Assembly (NCBI GenBank): GCA_964019695.1
Contig: OZ026525.1
Span: 59,800,253 to 59,864,252, forward strand
Direction: 5' to 3'
Length of the DNA stretch: 64,000 bases
DNA from: Loripinus fragilis
Taxonomy: Eukaryota > Mollusca > Bivalvia > Lucinida > Lucinidae
Under the pieces are notes generated by a model, which searched no databases, was not told the DNA's origin, and saw only the letters and a program-made list of their open reading frames with translations. A program made the position numbers and the translations under genes. Each line of letters begins with the position of its first letter. Position 1 is the stretch's first letter. Shown here one piece after another: positions 35,491 to 45,416 of the stretch.

Positions 35491-35995
35491 AAAATAAATT
35501 CAACAATTTGTTAGACATACACCAAATGGCCATATGTGCCATTTCTGTTTTAAGTTTGCCATGGCAGCCAGAGTTTTGCATGGAATTCAATAGACGGTTT
35601 CAAATCATGCCAAGAATGTCACTCAAAAGGCATTTGATAGTGTATAATTTACCAATGCAACGACAACTTTGCATGTGGCATAGTCCTACAAACACAATAA
35701 ACATGATCAATCTTCTTTTAATCCAGGGTTTGCCTAACAGTTAGTAAACGGATGCATAAACTCTTTTTATGCTGGATTATTTTTCCTGATTGATGTTGTC
35801 TGTTGATTTTTTTTTCAAAATTATCGTTGCCAAAATATTATTTCAGGAATACCAGAATGGTGCCGAACAGTTAGGATCTAAGACACCAGTAGACACTAGT
35901 GGTTTTCAGAAAAATGTATGCCTAAAATGTAGGATTCCTGGACACTGTTGCAGAGGATTAGTTGACTGTAAGTGGGTGGAGCTTAGCTACTGTGA

Positions 35996-36590
35996 TATTA
36001 CTTGACTTTTCGCTTACTGTAAAGGCGGCAACTTTATTATTCATATCTGGGCGTGGTTCGACTATTTCATCTGCTACGGAAGGGAAATCAGGTTTTATTA
36101 ATAATTTGTTAGAGTTAATAAGCTTTTGGGCCGCGCAAACGTGCGTGCATTTCATGAAAATCCTAACAGTATACACACTGAACTCACATTTATTAACCCT
36201 TAAAGAACACTATAATCACAAAATGCATTTTTGTCGTCCACTAAGATGTTTGAAGCCTCATATACAAACAGTGTTGACCCATATCAGACTGCTCCTGTAG
36301 GTGTTGACCCATATCAGACTGCTCCTGTAGGAGCAGTCTGATCTGGGTTAACAATGTTTGCCTTTATGCTTATGTTAAATAGACATTTTCAGATGCAGTT
36401 ATCTTGCTGGCGTTTTAAGGACTAAATAATGTGTTTTGCGTCTATACTGAGATAATGGCTCATGATGATACAGTTACTTTTAAATAAAACCACGCCTCAT
36501 TTTCAGCTTTTACCTATGTCTCAGGTTGACCAGTCCTAATTACGCATTCATGATGCGCCGCCTTTACAGTAAGCGAAAAGTCAAAGAATA
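35996..36590. mobile_element. MITE family D, copy 1 (TA-flanked)
   Basis: Perfect 28-bp inverted ends beginning ttgacttttcgcttactg at 36002, mirrored at 36558-36585. TA bases border both sides once the less conserved outer bases are included. A second copy is at 51211-51762. The interior holds an inverted repeat around 'agactgctcctgtaggagca', and in this copy a roughly 30-bp piece (gtgttgacccatatcagact...) is duplicated in tandem at 36300-36330. Flanks outside the element repeat 'agtgg(g/a)tggagcttagcta'. Confidence 0.85.
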
Positions 36591-36641
36591 AGTGGATGGA
36601 GCTTAGCTACTGTGTTATTAGATTAGACAATTAACCAGATA

Positions 36642-36870
36642 TACTGTCCTGCCAGCCAAGAGTGACAGTGACGTCATGTTTCGTTTACACAGTTATCAGG
36701 GCTTTAAGATCGATAGATCACTTGTGTATTAATCCTATCCGCAGGATAGAATTAATACACAAGTAACCTACGATTCGCATAAGTGCAAGTGGGGTGTACA
36801 AGTTGATGATTTACTTAATAATTGTAAACAAAATATTATGTCACTGTCATTCTTGGTTGGCACGACAGTA
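36642..36870. mobile_element. MITE family E, copy 1 (TA-flanked)
   Basis: Left end tactgtcctgccagccaaga and right end ttggttggcacgacagta are inverted repeats of about 35 bp including 'gtgacagtgacgtcatg'. The centre carries 'atcacttgtgtattaat' and 'attaatacacaagt' arms. Same family as 43308-43514. Confidence 0.8.
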
Positions 36871-36875
36871 GTAAA

Positions 36876-37145
36876 TTGTGTGATCAGGATATACCACAAT
36901 CACAAACACACACTGCAGACCAACCCATGGCACCATGAGGGAAAACAACTGAACACTAACAGTCACAAGGCACCAGAAAGACAATTAGAGCAAAGCAACC
37001 AGCTCTCTCTTTCTCATCAATGTGATTGCAAAACAAAAACCAGCTCTCTCTTTCTCATCAAGGTAATTGCAAAACTAGAAAGGACACACATTCAAAGTAA
37101 TGCATGACAAAACAAAGACCAACACAGAACCCCCACAAACAATGG
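36876..37145 (-). mobile_element. Naiad 3'-tail copy (minus)
   Basis: 'gtgatcaggatataccacaa', 'atggcaccatgagg', 'caaagcaaccagctctct' and 'cattcaaagtaatgca' are the reverse complement of the tail. The block 'accagctctctctttctcat' and neighbours are duplicated in tandem (36998 and 37042). Confidence 0.75.
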
Positions 37146-37169
37146 CAGTATATAAAAATAAAAAGAAAG

Positions 37170-37740
37170 CTAAGTTCAGGCATAAATACAATCAAGTACG
37201 GCACCTGGCCCAAGACACCATATGGGAAAACCGGGCCGCGTAGCGCAGTCGGTAACGTGTCTGCTTACAGATGCGTGTCTGACTGCAATTCCAGGGGTCG
37301 CGAGTTCGATCCCGGCCCAGTCCCATACTTTCGTGGAGATTGATCATGAAAAAATTTCTACGGTCATTCTCCTCCCTTCCGCTGATTTATTCAAGAAGGG
37401 TTGTTGTCAGTTACAAGCGAAAGTATGTGCACGAATTACTGGTTATCCACTTGTTCAAGCTTGCCCAGGAAAAAGTGTGGTTAGCTGAACTGACCGTCTC
37501 GCAATGACCATAGCTGTTGACTTGGGACGTAAAGCAACAAAACAAACAAAAAACATATGGGAAAGTGGAAAATTACACAAGGTTACATCACACACAAGAG
37601 TACCAAGAGGTCCGCCCTTTTCAAGTAGGTGATAACAAGGTTGCAGACAGACATGACAGTGTTATATATGACAAACGTGATACATAAATAAACAATGCTT
37701 CAACAGAAGCAGAACCACTGCCAATGGAGGCGGTCCTGTT
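37170..37740 (-). mobile_element. PLE-2 3'-tail copy, split by a SINE
   Basis: 'atacaatcaagtacggcacc' to 37229, then from about 37554 'gggaaagtggaaaattacac' to 'gccaatggaggcggtcctg' at about 37735. Together these follow the minus-strand PLE-2 tail at 18230-18440. The SINE at 37230 interrupts it. Confidence 0.75.
37230..37553 (+). mobile_element. tRNA-derived SINE family A, best-preserved copy
   Basis: About 324 bp. Head gggccgcgtagcgcagtcgg (box A) and gagttcgatcccggcc (box B), a shared body (tttctacggtcattctcc, gttgtcagttacaagcgaaa, caagcttgcccagg, gctgttgacttgggacg), and an A-rich tail (aaagcaacaaaacaaacaaa). Flanked by an exact 11-bp target duplication, catatgggaaa, at 37219-37229 and 37554-37564. 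It is a Pol III-type retroposon that depends on LINE enzymes in trans. It lies inside a PLE-2 tail. Confidence 0.95.
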
Positions 37741-38564
37741 TGCTGATAAGGAATGATGAGGAAAGCTTGCTAACTTTGTTATTACATAACCCAATGACTA
37801 CCCAATGATAATTTCTGGAAAGTTTGTTGAGTTGACGAAAAACGAAAGGCCGATACCTCAATCTCTTGTCCTCTTATTTGCTTAAAGGCCCCAGAATGAG
37901 CCAGGAATAGGTTTTTTTACCCTATATGTTTTATTTCATACAAAACATTATACATTTATGCATTTGTTACATTACCAACAAACATTGAGTAACTTGTCAA
38001 CAATTTTGAGCACTTATGTTATGAAGCGCTTTCAGCAGAAAGTGGGACGCAAAAATTGTTTTTAGTTTACATGATATTCCATGTATTTCCTATATTGCCA
38101 TTATACACTATTTTACTTTTATGTTGCTGTTGAAGCAGGTTTTTCCACATGAGGCAACCACAGTTTAAATATATCATCACTCTGACAACTTACGATCACA
38201 GTACTTATATTTTATTGACACATTGCATTGGCAATATAAAATATACAACTCAAAACATGTTTAGGGTCAAACGACATTTCAAAGTCATTTCTGAGAGGGC
38301 TGTTAACTTAACCAATGTTTATAAATATCTACCACGTTTAGGTAATATGGCGGAAACCCATTTGAAAAACGTGAAAAGCTAATGCAAGTTAGTCTGCTTT
38401 CGATTATGTGCATGTGATGCTATTGCAAAAAGTGAACTAATGCAAAGAAATTTCACATTAAAGATTTGTGTTCAGCTGAGTACGTTTTATGTGGATATCA
38501 TGCAGCGCAACAACTGCGCGTGCTGAACGTGTTTCTGATGTCGAGCATCCCCATCAAGATTATT

Positions 38565-38690
38565 GCAAAACTAGAATAAACATAACGTAACGTTAAACAT
38601 AACGTGACATACAACAATTAAGACTCCCACAGCAAAAGTAACAATCAATAACGAATCAACAACAACAGAACCACCGCTTTAGAACGAACA
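38565..38690 (-). mobile_element. Internal Naiad-tail fragment (minus)
   Basis: 'catcaagattattgcaaaac', 'caacaattaagactcccaca' and 'aacagaaccaccgctttaga' are the reverse complement of 15040-15150. The last 130 bp of the tail are absent. 37741-38564 has no recognised feature. Confidence 0.7.
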
Positions 38691-39430
38691 GCACCTTGGT
38701 ATCCGACAGACTGCAAAAAAACCGACACCAGGCTAACAACTTCGGCCACGTCGACCAGTTATAAAGTTCGTCTGCCCCTTCTTTATCGTCTCCGAGCAAC
38801 CAAACAAGACTGTTGCACACATCAATTTGCCCGCTGGCAACGTGCTCAATGGTTATCAGGTTTCTTCTCTGATGGGTCAAGTTCGCCCTACAATTTAGCG
38901 ATGGCAGGGAATGGGGGTACATGGGTCCTAGAGAGCGATTTGCTGACGTAAATGTCAGTGTTTGCCATTTGGTGTTGGCAGTATCATGGACTTTTCGTTC
39001 AATGATTGAACTCTTCTTTATGTCATTGATGATACCTAACCTCAACGGAAATCGCTATCTGCAGGGGGTTATTCAACCATTTGCCATACCTGCGCTCCAA
39101 CGTATTACAGCGGCCATGTTTCAAGATGACAACGCTTGACCTCATCGAGCAAGAGACATTACGGCCTTTCTTAGGCAACACAGTGTCAACAGGATGGATT
39201 GGTTACCGTGTTCGTCAGATTTGAACCACATTCAGTATGCATTGGACGAGTTGGGACGTTTACTTCGAAGTAACCGTGCCCCACCCACCAATCATGCACA
39301 TTCGCCCTTATGTTTGTTTCAGAGTGGTATAAAATGCCACAGGCTTTCTATGTACATGTATATTGTTTGTTATACCCATGATCCCACACACCAGTCACTG
39401 GCGCCCATGACACTTGTGCAATTCCTATCA
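38690..39430 (+). pseudogene. Decayed Tc1-like DDE transposase
   Basis: Fragments of a Tc1/mariner transposase in shifting frames: RERFADVNVS (about 38930), PALQRITAAMFQDDNA then a stop where ARPHRA is usual (about 39090-39140), VNRMDWLPCSSDLNHIQYALDELGR with the stretch around the catalytic region D34E (about 39185-39255), and EWYKMPQAFY (about 39325). Here SPDLNPIE has become SSDLNHIQ, so the catalytic Glu is lost. Terminal repeats were not found. The minus-strand frame over the same DNA is a shadow. Confidence 0.8.
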
Positions 39431-39569
39431 CACTGAAAAATGTCAAAGTTGACGCATCCAGCAGGACCAAAGATCCAAAGTTAGGTACTAGTTTTCTTCA
39501 ATTTTCACGTACTATGAATATGGGCAGCAAAACCATTTTGAGTCTGTGCATTTGCGCATGTTCACCCAG

Positions 39570-39705
39570 CCTCGAGGCTATAAACATTGAGTTAATTCTC
39601 AAACTCAAAAATAAAGCGCAATGATTGGCTTTTGTGGACACGTGTCCGCAAGCAGCCAATAGTTACGCTTTATTTTGAGTTACTACTTTAATACTGTACT
39701 CGAGG
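39570..39705. mobile_element. Foldback element family F, copy 1
   Basis: Inverted arms: 'cctcgaggctataaacattg', 'aactcaaaaataaagcg' and 'gattggctt' on the left; 'agccaat', 'cgctttattttgagtt' and 'gtactcgagg' on the right. A small ttgtggacac/gtgtccgcaa loop lies between. Related to 43617-43735. Confidence 0.7.
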
Positions 39706-40139
39706 CAAGAGCTTGTATTGTTAGACAATGCAATAAGTACCAGAATCCCATGAATGTACAGGCTTAAGATACAACCACACAACTAGCAATATATAGAGGA
39801 TATTTACTTTTTTGAGGTGAATACCAAATATATTTCATCGAGTGTGTTGAAAACATCAGAATTTTTATGAGTGCGCACTGTATTGGTGTAGCGTCATGTA
39901 GAAGATTTACAGTTAATCAATGTGTTAACCATGATTCAAACCGAATCACAATAATGTAAAAGAAGACAAAGGAGTATTTGTGACAGAATACCTGGATCAA
40001 TCTACATGATCTATAGTCATCAGGACTTACACAGATAAAAAGAAATTTATTCAGCGTCATAAGCGACGTCATAATTTATTGATGACGTTGCGTAGCATAG
40101 GTTACATGCATTACCTCACTCACTGAAGCGGGAGGTGTT

Positions 40140-40790
40140 GAAAATTCAAAATCAAAAAATTTCAGCAAATCTGAATTATTTTGGTACCAAAATGTTCCAC
40201 GTGTTCTAAATAAGAAAATGACTACCACACTTGATGTTTTTGTTCAAAAATAAGAAAGTTATAGGCGTTTGAACTTTCGAAGTGAGCTGCATTAAGTGAA
40301 TGGAACAGTCAGAGGTGATCCAAAAAACGATACAGTGAAAATATAGGCTGATCATATCATTTCACTAGTGAATGATATCACTTTTATTTGTTTTTATATG
40401 CATTGATTTCACTGCTAAGTAAAAAATAAAGCAATATACTCCCATGAAACACCTCAAGATAAGCTACCAGAAGCATAAAATTGACAGTCTATTATTGTCA
40501 TCCAGGTGCATGACAAACTACATGAAAAGTTGTTCATTTCTACATGCTCATTTCTTTGAATAAATGAAAGTGGATGAGAATTTGTTTGAAAAAAAGCTTA
40601 TGGTGAAAAACTCATTTATAAAAAAGACATATATTGTAGGTACAAATTGAAATTGCCCCAAAGAGGCAATTCCAATGTGTACCTACAACATATGTTACTG
40701 AAATAAGGAAGAAAACTATCTGGAAATTTACATTTTCCAAGTATCATCTCTATTGTCTTTACCTCTTTTAAACATCCAAAACTGCCAATC
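40140..40790. repeat. Dispersed repeat and a 70-bp hairpin
   Basis: 40150-40300 (ggtaccaaaatgttcc, cacacttgatgtttttg, gttataggcgtttga) is related to 63270-63350. 40625-40695 is a hairpin: acatatattgtaggtaca and its partner tgtacctacaacatatgt close over 'attgccccaaagaggcaat'. No gene in 39706-41086. Confidence 0.55.
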
Positions 40791-40914
40791 AGTATTTAAA
40801 TTCATGTCACTCTACTGTACATTGTTTATAATTGCATGGCAGGAGAGAAAAAAGTAGATTTGAGATTTGGAGTGGCTAAGGGATGGTTGTTTTTTTTTAG
40901 AAATATTCGGTAGC

Positions 40915-40918
<4 letters not shown>

Positions 40919-40972
<54 letters not shown>

Positions 40973-40981
40973 GAGAGAGAA
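40919..40981. repeat. (GA)n microsatellite
   Basis: About 31 GA units with one gt interruption at about 40970. It explains the Leu/Ser-repeat open frames on the other strand. Confidence 0.95.
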
Positions 40982-41086
40982 AAAGAGTATATGAACAGAT
41001 GCTGAAAACGAATGCCTGATACTGCAATCTATTGTACTCAAATGAGCTAAAAAGGCCGCAAAACAAGCCAGGAAAAGATCTCTTAC

Positions 41087-41233
41087 CATATCGGTATCTT
41101 GTTATAACCATATCAAATCCTGTATACTTTTCTCCTTCATTACTTTTGAAGTAGATAGTCAAGAAATTGCCACGTGTGAAGTAGATACCTCTTGTGCGTC
41201 TAGGAGAAATCCCACATACTTTTGAATCAATTC
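41087..41233 (-). CDS. CUB domain, second exon
   Basis: A 147-bp exon between a consensus acceptor (cttttatttcaag) and donor (g|gtaagag), phase 1 at both sides. It encodes IDSKVCGISPRRTRGIYF, TRGNFLTIYFKSNEGEKY and TGFDMVITRYRYG. The N-xLxIxFxS....y.GF pattern is the C-terminal half of a CUB domain and contains its last Cys (VCG). It joins in frame to the exon at 44365-44637 upstream (split Gly codon) and to the LDLa exon downstream. CUB domains are extracellular ligand- or protein-binding modules. The ATG within the exon is not a start. Confidence 0.8.
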
Positions 41234-43020
41234 CTTGAAATAAAAGAAAATCATAAAGTCATTTTGATAACATGGTTCAAAGCATACTTATTAATTTTGA
41301 CATTTCTATTAGTATATTAGTATACGTTGAATCATGTTGTTTAAGTACACTCCCCAGGTTGAAATTTGTTCAATATTTTGCATAAGTTTTATTGTATGCA
41401 TAGTCTGTCAATTTATGAAAAATAAAATCTCACCATGCTTTGTTTTTCGTAAACTCTTATGCAAATGTTTTCAGCATTTAACCAATTTTATGGAAAATGA
41501 AAAAATAATTGTAGTCCTAAATACCAAGTTAAAATAGTTGTAATCTTCAGCCGACTTCTTTCTTTTAATTTTAATCATTTCTCATGGCCTCAAGCCTTCT
41601 AGAAAATGTGCAAATGTATTTGTTAACTTAAGCCATGACAAGATAATGCGTTATATATTTTGGTAATACCTATAATTAGTATTTTATATTATTGCAAATT
41701 ATAAATTAGAAAATTGACGTTAAAAATCTTCCTAATACATTTTAGAAAAAAGAACAGAGAAATCAGGGGCTACTACACTAATTATATTTTCAATGGGTCA
41801 AATATATAACCCCACACTCACAAAATTCACGCCTTATTTTATATTAAAGGTTGAGGAGTGACATATTTTGTCATTTTATATCCCAAGTTTGGAGTAATTC
41901 AGCTTTGAAACGCTAAGAAAAGCGAAACATACATTGAAATTTAGGTGCCCACCGCGGAGTCGACCCTAGCCCTCTAATTCCATAGTCTGACACGTTTACC
42001 AATAAACCAGAAGGCCAGATTATTCGTTGCTCGCAAGTGATGATCTGAGTTTCTGCTACTTTCATATTTATGTCGAGACTTGAAAGTTAGAAATTGTGTA
42101 CATCACTTACTTTCACTTGACCTATATATCCGTCTTGATACTGAGACACATAATTATTATTTCAGACACATTTCATTTACCTTGGAAAATGTCAGAACGT
42201 TGATCTAAGTATTTGTACACTGTATTAATTTGAATTCATAAATGGTCGAAAGAAAGGGGAAGTAAACATTCTCAAATGATTTCTGAGTTATCCAATACAG
42301 ACATTACGCGCATGGGAGTTACCCGCATATGACTTTAATTACACAGTTCAAAGCATACTAATAGCGCTATCAAAATGACCATGTCGTGTGCAAACAACAA
42401 ATCTGAATAAAGTGATTTTTCTGAAAATATGATGTAATAATTCCCTACTTGCATCGTTAAGATTTCTGAGATTAAATCTAGCGTCAGTAGATTAACATGA
42501 AACAGGCCCCAATGTTATGGAACTGTTTAATGCTCAACTGACATGAACAAAAATTTTGATCTGGTCACTAATTTTATAATGTTAACAATTCTTTGCATTT
42601 TATGTTTTACCCAAAAAAATAAGATTGGTTACTGATCTGAGAAGGGATTTGCTGCAATGATTTAATGTTTGTTGTTTATGAAAAATATAAATTCCATGCT
42701 CATGTGATTCGAGCAAGAAAAGGGTTATAACCTCGGGGCAAGGTGTACTTTCTTACCAAGAGGCCACCTTGGAATCCACCGGTCATGATATAAAATTAAT
42801 TAGTTTGTACTTCCCAACAAACTTAAATCTGCTAGATCTGCACTTCGCTTTCGTGTTTACTACAGTGTAAGAAGTTACCTCAACACAACCACAGTTTCGC
42901 CGTTTTATTTCATATTAAAAAGTCAGGCTGAATTGTCATTGTACCATTTGTTTGTGGCCGTTTTCCTTGGCTGTACCAGTACTGGCCAGGTGGGTTTATG
43001 CCTTTTGTGGTTCTTTGTCC
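41234..43020. other. Intron sequence; one weak tRNA-like patch
   Basis: Intron of the CUB/LDLa gene. 41945-42022 on the minus strand reads 'ctggtttattggtaaacgtg' and 'agggtcgactccgcgg', a weak box A/box B pair, possibly an old SINE. Nothing else recognised. Confidence 0.35.
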
Positions 43021-43028
43021 AGGAACTC

Positions 43029-43204
43029 CCGAAGGCTTAACCGGCAGTGGTTCTGGTTTTAAAGCGTCTCAGAAGACGGGGGTCATTGTACCTGTAACAA
43101 GGTGTATTCAGTACTTGGAGTGCAACATTTTAATCACCATTCCTCGCGATGCCATGTCTGCAGATTGGAATTGTGGTATTTCCTGATCATACTCACTTAC
43201 TATT
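43029..43204 (+). mobile_element. SINE C end joined to a short Naiad tail
   Basis: 43029-43060 (ggcttaaccggcagtggttc, tggttttaaagcg) matches the end of family C at 18036. 43142-43204 (cctcgcgatgccatgtctgc to cttactatt) is the last about 65 bp of the Naiad tail. Confidence 0.6.
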
Positions 43205-43307
43205 AGTACATGAATACTGTAAACACTTATAATTGGTGGGTAATTTACTTTGGCGCTTTTGGTGGTACAAACAAAAGGAACGTGAATAGAAATAGTTCGA
43301 ATTCAGT

Positions 43308-43514
43308 TACTGTCCTGCCAGCCACGGGTGACAGTGACGTCGTGTTTTGTTTACAATTGTTAAGTAAAACATTAACTTGTACACTCCACTTAAGCTAATT
43401 CTAATCGATTGATCACTTGTGTATTAATACACAAGTGATCTATCGATCCTAAGTCCCTGATAACTGAGTAAACAAACCATGAGGTCACTGTCACTCTTGG
43501 CTGGCAGTACAGTA
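43308..43514. mobile_element. MITE family E, copy 2 (TA-flanked)
   Basis: Left end tactgtcctgccagccacgg and right end ttggctggcagtacagta, inverted over about 37 bp with 'gtgacagtgacgtc' inside. The centre is a 30-bp perfect palindrome at 43411-43440 (gatcacttgtgtatt and its complement). TA at both outer ends. Confidence 0.85.
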
Positions 43515-43616
43515 CAAAAAAAAACAATTTATGGTAAACACATCCTTTGTACGGTTGGTATCATCAAAACCCATATTTTGAACGGTGGAGTATGTTTCAA
43601 CGTGTAGGACACCGGA

Positions 43617-43735
43617 CCTCGAGCTTATAAAACTTGAGTTCATTCTCTAACTCAAAATAAAGTGCAGCCAATCATTGCACTTTATTTTGAGCTTGAGGCT
43701 GTACTAAAGCTGTATGACCTCAAGACCTGATCTTT
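43617..43735. mobile_element. Foldback element family F, copy 2
   Basis: 'cctcgagcttataaaacttg' and 'aactcaaaataaagtgca' pair with 'tgcactttattttgagctt' and 'gtatgacctcaag'. Shorter loop than 39570-39705. Confidence 0.7.
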
Positions 43736-43847
43736 AGAGGGGCTATCTTTAAAGGAAAGAGTATGTGGAGCATTATTATTTCTTTCAAAAGTAACCCCTG
43801 TGAGAATAGAAAATAACTTTAAATGGCATTACTTTGCGATACCAACG

Positions 43848-44279
43848 TCAATATCACACTGTTAAATGTACATGTCAAATTGCTGGTATTTACGCGAATT
43901 GCTGGTACTTCATAGGCCGGAAGTGGTAGATATTGGTGTTAAATCATATATAGAAAAACATGCCATATGCCTAAAGGACTATAGAATTAGACCATTTTTA
44001 AGTATTAGGCATGCACATGGCGATTTATGTAAGCATTTAGGAATAGATTCGAGTACCGATCTGGATGATCGGTACTCGATTCTATTCCTAAATGCTTATA
44101 TAAATCGCCATGCACATACTGAATTCTTAAAAATGACCTAATTCTATAGTCATTTAGGCATTTGGCATGTTTTTCTATATAGTATTAACACCAATATCTA
44201 CCACTTCCGGTCTATGAAGTACTGGCAATACGCGTAAATACCAGCAAATCGACGTATACATTTACCAGTGTGAATATGT
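43848..44279. mobile_element. About 432-bp near-perfect inverted repeat
   Basis: Two arms of about 210 bp pair over almost their whole length. Left arm markers: tcacactgttaaatgtac, ttgctggtatttacgcg, ggaagtggtagatattggtg, gaaaaacatgcc, aggcatgcacatggcgattt, gcatttaggaatag, gagtaccgat. Each recurs as its reverse complement in the right arm in mirrored order. The centre is about 44062, with a loop of only about 4 bases (ctgga). It is a foldback transposon remnant or a recent inverted duplication, in the CUB gene intron 86 bp from the donor at 44365. The frame 43866-44141 is a by-product. Confidence 0.9.
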
Positions 44280-44364
44280 CAGTTATTTTTAAATCGCCAA
44301 ATTTTGATGCCGCAAATATTAAGAGTTTGACAGTTTGATTCAATGCAAAATGACATTTTCTTAC

Positions 44365-44637
44365 CACAAATATAATGCGAATCTCTAGAGTTCCCATCAT
44401 GCAACTCCAGCCAATCATGGTGACAAGACTTTGCTTTTATTTCCGGTTGAATGTCAAAGTGTTTGAAGTAAAACATGATGTTCTCACTGTCTTGCTCGGC
44501 TTGTATCTGCAGGCTACAATTTATATTGCGGGGGTAGTAGTGTGCCGCGCTTAACTTGAGACGAAACGAATGTAGATCAATGTCGTTGTAATTCGACATG
44601 GTTAGTCTTGCATTGCACAACTGTGAATCTAAGTAAT
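44365..44637 (-). CDS. CUB domain, first exon
   Basis: A 273-bp exon with a consensus acceptor (aaatgtttcag) at 44638-44640 and donor (g|gtaagaa) at 44361-44364; phase 1 at both ends. It encodes YLDSQLCNARLTMSNYNDID, then INCSLQIQAEQDSENIMFYF and CHHDWLELHDGNSRDSHYIC. The pattern C-S-LQI...I.F.FK.FDI....C..DWLELHDG is the N-terminal two-thirds of a CUB domain with Asp-containing calcium-site residues (HDWLELHDG). It splices to 41087-41233 through a split Gly codon. The exon is open at its 5' side without a Met start, so upstream exons exist or did. Host gene, not a transposon, as far as can be judged. Confidence 0.8.
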
Positions 44638-44944
44638 CTGAAACATTTAAGTTGGATGATTTAGGCGATCAGTAGAGAGGGGTCATAAATATGACTTAAT
44701 GCACCCCTGGACGGATTGGTAGACCATATCTCTAAATAAAGCCTGGTATGTCGCTTCAAAGGTGGTACAAATGCCTGAAAAAAGGACCTTACGGACCAAA
44801 ACATGCATATTGCTCATTAAATTACTAGTCAACACTTTTAAAAACCTTTTTTATCGAAAAATGCAAAGCTTCACTGAACAAACAATAACAAGATATTTTC
44901 ATTTGCGTTACACAAAATAATGATGATAATACAAGGAATAGTAC

Positions 44945-45310
44945 TAACATTCTAGTTCGATGGGCCGTGGGTTCGGACTCACCGAAGGCACTGCATTATT
45001 TCCTTGAGCAAGACATTTTATTTTGTATTGTATTAGTTGGCAAAAAGCATTGTCATATGTTTAATGCTAATAATTTTTGTACCGTATTTTATCATCTGCT
45101 TAAAAACTGGTTCAACAAAAGAAAACCCGTCCCGACATAACTGAAAATTATTGCCTGGGGAGTAAGGGTTGCTAGTTCGAGATCACAAGAGCCACAGTGT
45201 TGTGTCCTTGGGGAAGGCACGTTATCAGCTGCTTAGTAATGATTTAAACCCAGGAAGACAGGAAATCATCCATGACCAAAATTGTTGATTGGGAGGTAAA
45301 CAGAACAAAT
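44945..45310 (+). mobile_element. Two degenerate SINE family B copies
   Basis: 44950-45150: 'gggccgtgggttcggactca' (box B area), 'ccttgagcaagacattttat' and 'cccgtcccgacataactgaa'. 45160-45305: 'gtgttgtgtccttggggaag', 'acccaggaagac' and 'attgttgattgggaggtaaa'. Both lack a clear box A. Confidence 0.55.
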
Positions 45311-45416
45311 GGACGCAAACAAGAGCATCCGATGATCAGACGTCACAAACAATGATTGATATAAAGCGGAGATTTCACTCACATTACGACAAACCAGAGA
45401 GCAAAAACTTAATTTT

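Noticed and set aside
37230..37320. tRNA gene
   Set aside because: Boxes A and B are present, but the sequence is the head of a SINE with a shared body, A-rich tail and target duplication; there is an extra segment between the arms. The same applies to 8972, 19984 and 49387.
38656..39045. 129-residue minus-strand open frame
   Set aside because: Shadow of the plus-strand Tc1-like transposase relic.
40812..41162. Ser/Leu-repeat open frames on the minus strand
   Set aside because: Translation of the (GA)n microsatellite; only the part over 41087-41162 is real, as the end of a CUB exon.
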